Shown here: one piece after another, positions 7,496-16,075 of the stretch
Position numbering within the stretch: position 1 is the stretch's first letter
Layout of the letters: each line of letters opens with the position of its first letter
Source: Rhizobiaceae bacterium
GTDB lineage: Bacteria; Pseudomonadota; Alphaproteobacteria; Rhizobiales; Rhizobiaceae
Assembly: GCA_017644005.1 (NCBI GenBank)
Contig: JAEPMJ010000001.1
Coordinates: 1,364,001-1,428,000 of the forward strand
Length of the DNA: 64,000 bases
Direction: 5' to 3'
The notes under the pieces: model-generated
Seen by the model: the letters and a program-made list of their open reading frames with translations, nothing else
The model's database searches: none
Told to the model about the DNA's origin: nothing
Program-made: the position numbers and the translations under genes

Positions 7496-8167
7496 TTGCG
7501 CGCGGGTAACGCCCGATATCTGAAAGAGAGCGATCTGCCGGCAAGCGTACCGGTTTTTCCGCTCGCAGCGGCGCTGCTTCTTCCCGGCGGGCGCATGCCG
7601 CTCAACATCTTCGAGCCGCGCTATCTTGCAATGATCGACGACGCGATCAGCGGCAAAAGGCTGATCGGCATGGTGCAACCCGCGCTTGGCGGCACGCTGA
7701 AGGCCGATGGCGAACCCGAGCTTTGCGAGGTCGGCTGTCTGGGACGGGTCACCTCGTTCGCCGAATCGGGCGACGGCCGCTATCTGATTTCGATGCAGGG
7801 CGTGTGCCGGTTCCGGATCGAAAAAGAGCTGACTGCGCGCACACCCTACCGGCAATGCCGCATTCTGCCTTTCCTGTCCGACCTTGATGCCGATGCCGGT
7901 TCGGAAGAAGTCGATCGCAAGGCGCTTCTCAAGGCATTTCGCGCCTATCTTGATACCTATTCGCTGGAGGCCGACTGGGAGAGCGTGAGCCGGGCGGAAA
8001 ATGCCACCCTGGTCAACGCGCTGTCGATGATGGCACCCTACGGGCCGGCCGAAAAACAGGCGCTGCTGGAAGCGCCGGACTTCAAATCCCGTGCCGAGAC
8101 GCTGATTGCAATTACTGAAATGGCGATCGCCCGTGACAGCGACGAGGAGGGGCCGCGACTGCAATGA
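7496..8167 (+). CDS. LON substrate-binding domain protein
   Basis: A 223-residue protein made only of the LON N-terminal (substrate-binding, PUA-like) domain, without ATPase or protease domains. The hallmark strand [26 protein letters not shown] is split across residues 17-42. The start is TTG at 7496, preceded by GGAGAAACAAG, and this fits the usual N-terminus of the family. The gene ends in an ATGA overlap with the Trm112-like gene, so both are probably co-translated. The role of these small LON-domain proteins is not established. A link to protein quality control is inferred from the domain and from the neighbouring CnoX gene. Confidence 0.88.
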   Translation: MRAGNARYLKESDLPASVPVFPLAAALLLPGGRMPLNIFEPRYLAMIDDAISGKRLIGMVQPALGGTLKADGEPELCEVGCLGRVTSFAESGDGRYLISMQGVCRFRIEKELTARTPYRQCRILPFLSDLDADAGSEEVDRKALLKAFRAYLDTYSLEADWESVSRAENATLVNALSMMAPYGPAEKQALLEAPDFKSRAETLIAITEMAIARDSDEEGPRLQ

Positions 8168-8364
8168 GCGAAGCAACCCGCAAATCCGACGTCGATCCGA
8201 AGCTGCTGGAACTGCTTGCCTGCCCGCTGACCAAAGGTCCGCTCACCTGGGACGCCGAGAAAAGCGAGCTCGTGTCGAAGGCGGCGCGCCTGGCTTACCC
8301 CGTACGCGACGGCATTCCGATCATGCTGCCGTCGGAAGCGCGGCAACTGGGCGACGATGAATAG
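8164..8364 (+). CDS. Trm112-family (YcaR-like) small protein
   Basis: A 66-residue protein of the Trm112/YcaR family. It has the family core [17 protein letters not shown], a lone Cys (Cys20, in ACPLTKGPL) where eukaryotic Trm112 has a zinc ligand, and the C-terminal [17 protein letters not shown] motif. In eukaryotes Trm112 activates methyltransferases, and in bacteria the function is open. The ATG overlaps the stop of the LON-domain gene by four bases. Confidence 0.88.
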   Translation: MSEATRKSDVDPKLLELLACPLTKGPLTWDAEKSELVSKAARLAYPVRDGIPIMLPSEARQLGDDE

Positions 8365-8451
8365 CTGGCCTTCGTGGTTGCGTCGACAAATCCTGCCAAC
8401 GGCCCGAGCCTGCGCTATAAGGGCCGGAAAACCGAACCGCAGATCAGATTC

Positions 8452-8658
8452 ATGAAACTCTACCGTTTTCTCACCGGACCTGACGATTCCGCCTTCTGCC
8501 ACAAGGTCACCGCGGCTCTGAATCGCGGCTGGCAGCTGCATGGTTCGCCGACCTATGCCTTCGATTCCTTGAACGGGACAATGCGTTGCGGTCAGGCGGT
8601 GGTGAAGGAAGTCACGGGCAAGGAGTATGATCCCGAGATGAAGCTCGGCGAACAATAG
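8452..8658 (+). CDS. DUF1737 small protein
   Basis: A 68-residue protein beginning MKLYRFLTGPDDSAFC. It has the short DUF1737 pattern: a predicted beta strand, the RGWQLHGSP segment and conserved Gly/Pro positions. I chose ATG 8452 over the in-frame upstream start at 8374 because the homologous region begins there. The function of this domain is unknown. It ends four bases before the convergent zinc-protease gene. Confidence 0.75.
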   Translation: MKLYRFLTGPDDSAFCHKVTAALNRGWQLHGSPTYAFDSLNGTMRCGQAVVKEVTGKEYDPEMKLGEQ

Positions 8659-8661
8659 CGG

Positions 8662-9084
8662 CTACTCGGCCGCGGCCTCAATATTGGCCATGTCGTCATC
8701 CGACAGGCCAAAATGATGTCCGATCTCGTGGATCAGTACGTGGGTGATGATATCGCCCAGCGTTTCCTCATTCTCGGCCCAGTAGTCGAGAATGGCTCGG
8801 CGATAGAGCGTGATGCGGTTCGGCCCTTCGCCAGTCTGCGGGTTCCAGCGCTCGGCGATACCACGGCCTTCGAACAGGCCGAGCAGGTCGAACGGCGTTT
8901 CCAGCGCAAGATCGTCCATGATCTCTTCGGTCGGAAAATCAGCGATCTGAATGATGATTTCGCCGGTGAGTTCGCGGAAGGTGCCAGGCAGATTGGCGTA
9001 GGCCTCAAGCGCCATCAGCTCCATCTCGTCCATTGTCGGCGACATTTGGCTGTGCCAGGCGCGGGTTTGATAAATGCGTGCCAT
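8662..9084 (-). CDS. Small zincin-like metallopeptidase family protein
   Basis: A 140-residue protein with the zinc motif HEIGHHFGLSDDD (119-131), that is HExxH plus the downstream G and D of the minimal zincin-like family (possibly Pfam PF06262). The middle of the protein holds the family segments FPTEEIMDDL, LLGLFEGRG and ITLYRRAILDYW. I chose ATG 9084 because an AGGAAGGA sequence precedes it. An upstream in-frame start (9510) would overlap the divergent imuA gene. Substrates and role are unknown. It is transcribed divergently from imuA, so the LexA box at 9243-9257 could also affect it. Confidence 0.85.
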   Translation of the reverse strand: MARIYQTRAWHSQMSPTMDEMELMALEAYANLPGTFRELTGEIIIQIADFPTEEIMDDLALETPFDLLGLFEGRGIAERWNPQTGEGPNRITLYRRAILDYWAENEETLGDIITHVLIHEIGHHFGLSDDDMANIEAAAE

Positions 9085-9273
9085 TTTGTGTCCTTCCTGC
9101 GCCATATAGACGGTTGTTGCACTGGTTTCGAGAGGGAGCCGAGGGCATTTGTCCATGGCAGGATCGCGTTGCCGTGAAACAAAGAGGAAAAAATTCTTGT
9201 TGGCGCGCGCTTGACTCTTATTCGCAGCTCTGGAATCCATAAGAACATAACATGAACAACCGAAGCTGTCGGG
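9085..9273. promoter_or_regulatory. Divergent control region between the metallopeptidase and imuA
   Basis: This 189-base gap separates two divergent genes. It holds a -35-like TTGACT at 9211-9216 upstream of imuA and the LexA box annotated separately. The AGGAAGGA that precedes the metallopeptidase ATG lies at the left end. Apart from these I see no other clear element. Confidence 0.5.
9243..9257 (+). promoter_or_regulatory. LexA (SOS) box upstream of imuA
   Basis: GAAC at 9243-9246 and GAAC at 9254-9257 are separated by exactly seven bases (ATAACAT). This is the direct-repeat GAAC-N7-GAAC operator (GTTC-N7-GTTC on the other strand) known for LexA of Alphaproteobacteria. It lies 17 bases before imuA and downstream of a TTGACT -35-like sequence, which is a position where LexA would block transcription. 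DNA-damage induction of the imuA-imuB-dnaE2 operon is the expected outcome. Confidence 0.88.
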
Positions 9274-10254
9274 ATGACCGTCATGGCTCAGCAGGCTGTG
9301 GCGCAGGAAAGGCTTTGTGCCTTGCGCCAGGACATTGCCAGAATAGAGGGCCGGCCTGCCGAAAGGCTGGAGCAGGCGGACGCGGATGTCACCGTGCTCC
9401 GCCGCAGCGGTATGGCGACCCGTAGCGAAGACCTGATTGTGACCGGCGTGGAGGCATTCGACGGCGTGCTTGGCGGCGGTGTGCCGAAAGGCGCGCTGAG
9501 CGAGATTCACGGAAAGCAGACACGCGATGCGGGGGCGGCAGCCGGCTTTGCACTGGCACTCTGCGCACTTGCCATGAAACGTGAGGCGCCACGCTCGCTA
9601 CTCTGGGTCGGCACGGCGGAGATTTTCCACGAGGCGGGGCTCCCTTATGCCGGCGGTCTCGAGCAGGCTTTCGGGCTTTCGCCCGACAGATTGCTTTTTG
9701 CCGCACCGCCCAAACCTGCCGATGCGCTGTGGATCGCTGAGGACGCGACGCGTCTTGGCGCACTTGCTGCGATCATCGTTGAGTTGCGCGGCAATTCGGA
9801 CAGGCTCGACCTTACGGCAACGCGCCGGCTGCATCACCGAGCGGCGGTTGCGGGCCGGCCGATTTTCCTTCTGCGTCAGGCGGCATTTTGCGAACCGACC
9901 GCGGCACCGCTCAGACTGGTCGTTTCACCTGCGCCCGCCACCAAGCGGGAAACGCTTGACGGACCGCTTGAGGGAACGATCGGCAATCCGGTTTTTTCCG
10001 TCTCGCCCGACAAGAACCGCACCGCCCGCCAGGGCCAATTCCTGCTGGAGTGGAACCGCCATGACATCGCTTTTCAACAACACCAGACGGCGCATCCTCG
10101 CCGTCTGGTTTCCCTATCTCGGAACGGAGCGGATCTGGCGCCAGCGCCTGGGGCGGTCGTGGCGCTCGACAAAGCCGCGCAATACGCCGCCGCTGGTGGT
10201 GAGCCGGCACGAAAGCAACACGCAGCGCATCTCGGCGCTCGACGAACGGGCTGA
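9274..10254 (+). CDS. imuA: ImuA, RecA-like SOS mutagenesis protein
   Basis: A 326-residue protein of the ImuA (SulA/RecA-related) family, the first gene of the damage-inducible translesion cassette. The N-terminus has the AQERLCALRQDIARIEGR helix and the ATPase-like core begins at VTGVEAFDGVLGGGVPKGAL (58-77), where the P-loop is degenerate. It works with ImuB and DnaE2 in error-prone bypass. ATG 9274 and 9283 are both possible, and both follow the LexA box. The frame runs 194 bases into imuB, so about the last 64 residues are encoded in overlap. The extra C-terminus could be natural or the result of an indel, since many ImuA proteins end earlier. Confidence 0.88.
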   Translation: MTVMAQQAVAQERLCALRQDIARIEGRPAERLEQADADVTVLRRSGMATRSEDLIVTGVEAFDGVLGGGVPKGALSEIHGKQTRDAGAAAGFALALCALAMKREAPRSLLWVGTAEIFHEAGLPYAGGLEQAFGLSPDRLLFAAPPKPADALWIAEDATRLGALAAIIVELRGNSDRLDLTATRRLHHRAAVAGRPIFLLRQAAFCEPTAAPLRLVVSPAPATKRETLDGPLEGTIGNPVFSVSPDKNRTARQGQFLLEWNRHDIAFQQHQTAHPRRLVSLSRNGADLAPAPGAVVALDKAAQYAAAGGEPARKQHAAHLGARRTG

Positions 10255-11635
10255 GACGCTGCGCCTCAAGCGCGGCATGGGCCTTGCCGATGCCCGCGCC
10301 ATACATCCAGATGTGGATGTCGTTGAAGCCGACCCGAATGCCGACCGCCGGCTGCTCGATGCCCTTGCCGACTGGTGCGACCGCTATACGCCATTGGTCG
10401 CCATTAATGGCAATGACGGGCTTTTTCTCGACATTACCGGCTGCGCGCATCTTTTCGGCGGCGAGACAAAAATGATTGCCGATCTCAGGCGGCGGCTGGC
10501 CGAGCAGGGGTTCGATGCCCGCGCTGGCCTGGCCGCGACGCCGGGAATGGCATGGGCTGCGGCGCGGTTCGGTCTTCGGCCCGTGGCCGCGGGCGCGGAG
10601 GCCGAAGCACTTGCCGGGCTGCCGCTTGCCGCCCTGCGGCTGGAACCCGCCACGCGCATGGGGCTGGAAAGCGTCGGCCTGCGCACTGCCGGTGCGATCA
10701 TCGATGCGCCGCGCGCGCCGCTTGCCCGGCGGTTCGGCAGCGGGCTTATCCTGAAGCTCGACCAGGCGCTCGGCATGGCCGAAGAAACGATCTCGCCGCG
10801 CCTGCCCGTTGCACCGCTTTCGGCCGAACGGCATCTGGCGGAACCCGTGTTCCTGACCGAGGATATCGAGCGCCTGCTGGCGATGCTCGCCTCGTCGCTG
10901 AAACAGGATCTGGAGCGCCGGGGCGAAGGCGCGCGGCGCTTGCAGCTGGCGCTTTTCAGGGTCGATGGTGCCGTTACCCGCATCGGCATCGGCACCTCGC
11001 GCCCGATGCGCGAGCCGAAACCGCTTTGCCGGCTGTTTCACGAAAAGCTGGCCGCCATGGAAGACAATATCGATGCCGGTTTCGGTTTCGACCTGGTGCG
11101 TCTGGCGGTGCTTGCCACGGCGCGCTTCGAGGAGGAACAGGGCGATCTCTCCGGCGCCGATGCCGATGCGGATGAAGATATCGCCTTGTTTGCCGACCGG
11201 GTGCGGGCGCGACTGGGCAACACGGCGATACTGCAGCCGGAGCCGGTTCAAAGTCATGTTCCCGAACGTGCAGTGGCACTGCGTTCCTTTGCCGATGCGC
11301 GGCCTGCTTCAGCGGGCTCTGCTCTTTCGGAACTTACGCTGCCGGAACGTCCCATCCGTCTTTTCGGGCGGCCGCAGCCCATCGAGGTGACAGCGGAAAT
11401 TCCGGAAGGTCCGCCTGCTCGCTTCCGCTGGCGCCGGGCGCTTTACAATGTCGCCGGGGCTGAGGGGCCGGAACGTATCGCGCCGGAATGGTGGCTGGGC
11501 GAGGAAGGCGAACGTACCCGCGATTATTATCGCGTGGAAGATACCGAAGGCCGCCGTTACTGGCTTTACCGCGAAGGTTTTTACGGCGTTGCGGAAGAGC
11601 CGCCGCGCTGGTTCGTGCAAGGCATTTTCGCATGA
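10061..11635 (+). CDS. imuB: ImuB, inactive Y-family polymerase-like adaptor
   Basis: A 524-residue Y-family DNA polymerase homologue. It starts with RRRILAVWFPYLGTERI (9-25), has the DxD-poor palm region, the helix-hairpin-helix part around 190-230 and a long C-terminal region ending EEPPRWFVQGIFA. ImuB proteins lack the catalytic acidic residues and act as a hub that binds the beta clamp, ImuA and DnaE2. I chose ATG 10061 because it starts the conserved fold, while the frame is open from 9581 only in antiparallel overlap with imuA. The stop overlaps the dnaE2 start (ATGA at 11632-11635), so the three genes form one SOS operon. Confidence 0.92.
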   Translation: MTSLFNNTRRRILAVWFPYLGTERIWRQRLGRSWRSTKPRNTPPLVVSRHESNTQRISALDERAETLRLKRGMGLADARAIHPDVDVVEADPNADRRLLDALADWCDRYTPLVAINGNDGLFLDITGCAHLFGGETKMIADLRRRLAEQGFDARAGLAATPGMAWAAARFGLRPVAAGAEAEALAGLPLAALRLEPATRMGLESVGLRTAGAIIDAPRAPLARRFGSGLILKLDQALGMAEETISPRLPVAPLSAERHLAEPVFLTEDIERLLAMLASSLKQDLERRGEGARRLQLALFRVDGAVTRIGIGTSRPMREPKPLCRLFHEKLAAMEDNIDAGFGFDLVRLAVLATARFEEEQGDLSGADADADEDIALFADRVRARLGNTAILQPEPVQSHVPERAVALRSFADARPASAGSALSELTLPERPIRLFGRPQPIEVTAEIPEGPPARFRWRRALYNVAGAEGPERIAPEWWLGEEGERTRDYYRVEDTEGRRYWLYREGFYGVAEEPPRWFVQGIFA

Positions 11636-14600
11636 ATGCCCGAGCCGACCCCCCCTATGCGGAGTTCGCCGTGCAATCGAACTTCTCATTCCTGCGTGGT
11701 GCATCGCAGCCCGAAGAGTTGATCGTCATGGCGCAGAAGCTCGGCCATCACGCATGCGGGCTTGCCGATCGCAACAGCGTGGCGGGGGTCGTGCGCGCAT
11801 GGTCGCAATCGAAGACAGGCACGATCGCCTATCATCCCGGCTGCCGGCTGGTCTTCGCCGACGAAACACCAGACGTGCTCGCCTATCCACAGGACCGTCA
11901 GGGCTGGGGGCATCTGTGCCGGCTGCTCACCCAGGCCAATATGCGCGAAAAAAGCGAGAAGGGCGCGCCGCTTGTTTATCGCGGTGATCTGATGGAATGG
12001 GGCGCGAATATCTCGCTTGCCGTGATCCCACGCCTGGAACATGTCGATGATGAACTCGCCTTCGTCTCCGATCTGCGGGAATGTTTCGGCCAATCAGTGT
12101 GGCTGGCGGTTTCTCCAACCTATGGCGGCAACGACCATTTCCGGCTGGAGCAGGCGGCGGCAATGGCATCGCGCGCCGGCGTTCCGCTAATGGCAGTCAA
12201 CGATGTGCTTTATCACTCGCCCGAGCGGCGACCGCTGCAGGACGTGCTGACTGCCATCCGACTTAACGCGCCGGTGTCGCAAGCCGGTTACGAACTCGGG
12301 ATAAATGCCGAGCGTCATCTGAAGACACCGGCAGAGATGGCGCGGCTTTTCCGGCGCTTTCCACATGCGCTGGCCGAAACCGGACGGTTTGCCGACACGT
12401 TGCGGTTTTCGCTCAAGGAGCTCAGCCACAACTATCCTGAAGAAACCTCGACGCCAGGGCTCGATCCGCAAGTGGAGCTCGAACAGCTCACCTGGAAGGG
12501 CGCCAAATGGCGATACCCGAAGGGTATTCCGGATGGCGTGCCCGAGAAGATACGCTATGAACTCGAGATCATCGCTCTCAAAGGGTATGCGCGCTATTTC
12601 CTCACCGTACGCGATATCGTCCAGTATGCGCGCCGCGCCGATGTTGATGTGTTGTGCCAGGGGCGCGGTTCGGCCGCCAATTCGGTGGTGTGTTTCTGTC
12701 TCGGCATCACCGAGGTCGATCCGGTGCTCATGATGGACGGGCTGTTCGAGCGGTTCGTTTCCACCGAGCGTGACGAGCCGCCCGATATCGATGTCGATTT
12801 CGAGCATGAGCATCGCGACAAAATCATTGCCTATATCTACGAAAAATACAGCGGGACACGAACCGCGCTTGGCGCTTCCGTTGTCACCTATCGCGGCCGC
12901 TCGGCCATGCGCGAGGTAGCGAAGGCGATGGGTCTTTCCGACGATGTTCAATCGGCGCTTTCGGGTTCAATATGGGGCTGGTCGACCTCTAGGCTTGGTG
13001 AACGCGAGGCGCAGGCCGGCGGGCTCGCCAAGGGCGATCCCATGACCGGGCAGGTGATGGCCCGCGCCAACGAGATACTCGGTTTTCCGCGTCACCTTTC
13101 CCAGCATGTCGGCGGCTTCGTTATCACCAAGGACCGGCTCGACGAGATCGTGCCTATCGTGAAAACCGCGATGGACGAGCGCAAGATGGTGGAGTGGGAT
13201 AAGGATGATCTGGACGCAGTGGGTCTGATCAAGGTCGATGTGCTGGCGCTCGGCATGCTGTCTTGCCTGAAACGTGCCTTCAATCTGCTCGAAGCGCATT
13301 ACCGCGTACATGACGACTATGACCAGCCACTGACGCTCGCGACCATCCCCAAGGAGGATCAACGTGTCTATGACATGATCTGCCGGGCCGACACGCTTGG
13401 CGTATTCCAGATCGAATCGCGTGCCCAGATGTCGATGCTGCCGAGGCTCAAACCGCGCTCGTTCTACGATCTGGTGATCGAAGTAGCGATAGTGCGGCCG
13501 GGCCCGATCCAGGGCGACATGGTACATCCCTATCTGCGCCGGCGTGAAGGCAAGGAACCTGTCAATTATCCGAGCCCGGAAATGAAGAATATCCTGGAGC
13601 GGACGCTGGGCGTGCCACTGTTTCAGGAACAAGCGATGAAAATCGCCATCGATGCCGGCGGATTTACGCCGAGCGAAGCCGATCAGCTGCGCCGGGCGAT
13701 GGCGACCTTCCGGCGCAACGGCACCATCCACAATTACCGCGACAAGCTGATCACGGGTATGGTGAGCAAAGGATACGATCCTGATTTCGCGGAACGCTGC
13801 TTCAAGCAGATCGAGGGTTTCGGTGATTACGGCTTTCCCGAAAGCCACGCGGCGTCTTTCGCGCTGCTGGTCTATGCGTCCTGCTGGTTCAAGGCGTTTT
13901 ACCCCGACGTGTTCTGCGCTGCGATCCTCAACTCTCAGCCAATGGGCTTTTATGCGCCGGCTCAGCTTGTGCGCGACGCGCGCGAGCATGGCGTCGAGGT
14001 AAGGCCGGTCGATGTCAATCATTCGGACTGGGATTCAACGCTGGAAGAGGCTGCGTTCGACTCGGGAAGAATCGAGACCCGTCATGCCGAAATGCGCGAG
14101 GTCATCCAAACGCGTCATGCAGTGCGGCTCGGGTTCCGGCGCATCAAGGGGCTGCGGGAGGAGAGCATTCGCAGCTTCATTGCATGCCGCGGCGACGGCT
14201 ATCGGTCGGTACGCGATGTTTGGCTGCGTTCGGGTCTCGATGTCGGCCAGATCCAGAAACTTGCCGAAGCCGACGCGTTCCGCTCGCTCGACGTCGGCCG
14301 GCGGGAGGCATTGTGGGCGGTGCGGGCGCTCGACAAGGCGAAAGCCGCCGAACGTTTGCCGCTTTTCGAGCGGCCGAAGCTTGCATTGCGCGACCATGAA
14401 CCGGCGATGCAGCTTCCCATCATGCCGCCCGGTGAACATGTCATTCACGACTATCGTTCGCTGGGTCTGTCGCTCAAGGCTCACCCCGTCTCGTTCCTGC
14501 GCGAGCGGTTGGGTCATGCAGGCGTTACGCCGAATGCGGCTTTGCCGACGGTTCCGGACGGTCGGCGTGTCACTGTGGCCGGGCTGGTACTGGTGCGCCA

Positions 14601-15006
14601 GCGACCGGGCAAGGGCAATGCGATCTTTCTGACGCTGGAGGATGAGGGTGGTATCGCCAACGTGATTATCTGGCACCGGAAGTTCGAGCGCTTCCGGCCA
14701 ATCATCATGGGCGGGCGTTTCATCAAGGTGAGCGGCAAGCTGCAGTCGGAATCGGGCGTCATTCACATCGTCGCTGACGGGATGGAAAACATTTCATCCT
14801 GGCTCGTGTCATTGTGCGAAGGGGCGCAGAATGTCGCCGGCTGGTCGCGCGACGGCATTGCCGGCGGGTCCGGCCATCCTGACTCGCATGAGCGTCCGCG
14901 CGACACTGAAAAGCTCTACGCCGCCATGGCGAAAGCCGGCGAAGCACCGGAGGAACTGTCGCTGGAAGCCAACAAGGTGATGCCGAAAGGCCGCAATTTT
15001 CACTAA
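11632..15006 (+). CDS. dnaE2: DnaE2, error-prone DNA polymerase III alpha subunit
   Basis: A 1124-residue C-family polymerase of the DnaE2 (ImuC) type, which carries out error-prone translesion synthesis in the SOS response. Visible parts are the N-terminal PHP domain (YAEFAVQSNFSFLRGAS at 9-25), the palm with the catalytic PPDIDVDFEHEHR motif and the QGRGSAANS nucleotide-binding loop, the fingers, a helix-hairpin-helix segment near GFRRIKGL, and a C-terminal OB-fold (GLVLVRQRPGKGNAIFLTLED). The start overlaps the imuB stop. The gene is full length for the family. It is expected to be under the LexA box at 9243-9257 as the third gene of the operon. Confidence 0.95.
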   Translation: MNARADPPYAEFAVQSNFSFLRGASQPEELIVMAQKLGHHACGLADRNSVAGVVRAWSQSKTGTIAYHPGCRLVFADETPDVLAYPQDRQGWGHLCRLLTQANMREKSEKGAPLVYRGDLMEWGANISLAVIPRLEHVDDELAFVSDLRECFGQSVWLAVSPTYGGNDHFRLEQAAAMASRAGVPLMAVNDVLYHSPERRPLQDVLTAIRLNAPVSQAGYELGINAERHLKTPAEMARLFRRFPHALAETGRFADTLRFSLKELSHNYPEETSTPGLDPQVELEQLTWKGAKWRYPKGIPDGVPEKIRYELEIIALKGYARYFLTVRDIVQYARRADVDVLCQGRGSAANSVVCFCLGITEVDPVLMMDGLFERFVSTERDEPPDIDVDFEHEHRDKIIAYIYEKYSGTRTALGASVVTYRGRSAMREVAKAMGLSDDVQSALSGSIWGWSTSRLGEREAQAGGLAKGDPMTGQVMARANEILGFPRHLSQHVGGFVITKDRLDEIVPIVKTAMDERKMVEWDKDDLDAVGLIKVDVLALGMLSCLKRAFNLLEAHYRVHDDYDQPLTLATIPKEDQRVYDMICRADTLGVFQIESRAQMSMLPRLKPRSFYDLVIEVAIVRPGPIQGDMVHPYLRRREGKEPVNYPSPEMKNILERTLGVPLFQEQAMKIAIDAGGFTPSEADQLRRAMATFRRNGTIHNYRDKLITGMVSKGYDPDFAERCFKQIEGFGDYGFPESHAASFALLVYASCWFKAFYPDVFCAAILNSQPMGFYAPAQLVRDAREHGVEVRPVDVNHSDWDSTLEEAAFDSGRIETRHAEMREVIQTRHAVRLGFRRIKGLREESIRSFIACRGDGYRSVRDVWLRSGLDVGQIQKLAEADAFRSLDVGRREALWAVRALDKAKAAERLPLFERPKLALRDHEPAMQLPIMPPGEHVIHDYRSLGLSLKAHPVSFLRERLGHAGVTPNAALPTVPDGRRVTVAGLVLVRQRPGKGNAIFLTLEDEGGIANVIIWHRKFERFRPIIMGGRFIKVSGKLQSESGVIHIVADGMENISSWLVSLCEGAQNVAGWSRDGIAGGSGHPDSHERPRDTEKLYAAMAKAGEAPEELSLEANKVMPKGRNFH

Positions 15007-15092
15007 TCGGGATGGCTCGGGCGGCGTAACGAGGGTGGCTCTGCCGAGGCCGAACCCCGGATGCGCCGGCGCAATCAGGGCAGGCGTGCCCG

Positions 15093-15968
15093 CTAACGCC
15101 CTACTTTCGCAAGCAGACGCTCAGCCTGTCCAAGATGCAGGCGCTCGACCATGCGTCCGCCGACGGCGATTACGCCTTTGCCGGCATTTTCGGGTTGTGC
15201 GAATGCAGCGACCACCTCCTCGGCCGCGGCAATTTCGTTCTCCGACGGCATGAAGATGCGATTGGCTACTTCTATCTGTGCGGGGTGGATCAGCGTCTTG
15301 CCGTCGAAACCCATATTGCGGCCTTCGATGCACTCGCTTTCGAAGGCATCCATATCGCGAAAATCGTTCATGACGCCATCAAGCGCATCGATGCCGGCGG
15401 CCCGTGCCGCGGCCACAAGTTGCAGAAGCCAGGGCACGAGGTAGCGGCGATCGGGCGTTGCAAGTACGCCTGTTTCCTTGATCAGGTCGTTGGTGCCGGC
15501 TACCAGGCAGCCAAGCCGGGCCGCCGGGTCGCGGCCGAGTTCGGCAGTCGCGCCGAGATTAAAAATCGCCTTCGGAGTCTCCACCATCGCCCACAATGCG
15601 AGCCCGGGCGGCGCATCCATCTCGTCAAGAGCGGCATCGGCGTCCAGAACGTCACGCGGACCATCCACCTTGGGCAGGAGAATTGCGTCGGGCCGTGCCG
15701 CGCGCGCAGCCAGCAGGTCTTCCGTGCCCCATTCACTTGCCAGCGGGTTGATCCGAATCACGATTCCGCAGTTTGCGGGCCGGCTTTCGCGCAGAAAATG
15801 CCGCATCGCTTCGCGGGCGGCATCCTTTGCCTCGGGGGCAACGGCGTCCTCGAGGTCGAGGATCACGACATCGCAATCAAGCGATGGGATCTTTTCCAGC
15901 GCCCGTTCGCTATTGGCGGGCACATAGAGCACCGAACGGCGCGGGCGGCTGTCTGAAAAACTGGTCAT
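15093..15968 (-). CDS. HpcH/HpaI-family CoA ester lyase (CitE-like)
   Basis: A 291-residue TIM-barrel protein of the CitE/malyl-CoA lyase family: RRSVLYVPANSERALEK (10-26), the metal-binding DVVILDLEDAVAP (33-45), VIRINPLASEWGTED, the catalytic Glu strand ALWAMVETPKAI and the FDGKTLIHPAQI motif (225-236). Members split or form malyl-CoA, beta-methylmalyl-CoA, citramalyl-CoA or related thioesters. No citrate lyase alpha or gamma gene is nearby, so citrate lyase itself is unlikely, and a stand-alone CitE-like lyase or thioesterase is the better call. It is transcribed away from the DHA2 exporter gene in the same direction with a 108-base gap. Confidence 0.9.
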   Translation of the reverse strand: MTSFSDSRPRRSVLYVPANSERALEKIPSLDCDVVILDLEDAVAPEAKDAAREAMRHFLRESRPANCGIVIRINPLASEWGTEDLLAARAARPDAILLPKVDGPRDVLDADAALDEMDAPPGLALWAMVETPKAIFNLGATAELGRDPAARLGCLVAGTNDLIKETGVLATPDRRYLVPWLLQLVAAARAAGIDALDGVMNDFRDMDAFESECIEGRNMGFDGKTLIHPAQIEVANRIFMPSENEIAAAEEVVAAFAQPENAGKGVIAVGGRMVERLHLGQAERLLAKVGR

Positions 15969-16075
15969 AATGCTTCATGCCGTCACAACCTGGCCTACGC
16001 AAGTGGCGGCAAAAATCCGCTACCGTGCCGCAGAGCGGGACCACGGCAGCGGATCCATGTGATTGCCCGCAGGGA

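Noticed and set aside
9911..11257. A 448-codon frame opposite imuB, and similar long frames opposite dnaE2 (12967-14022) and leuS (30422-31675)
   Set aside because: All lie on the strand opposite clearly conserved genes and translate into Arg- and His-rich sequence without domains.
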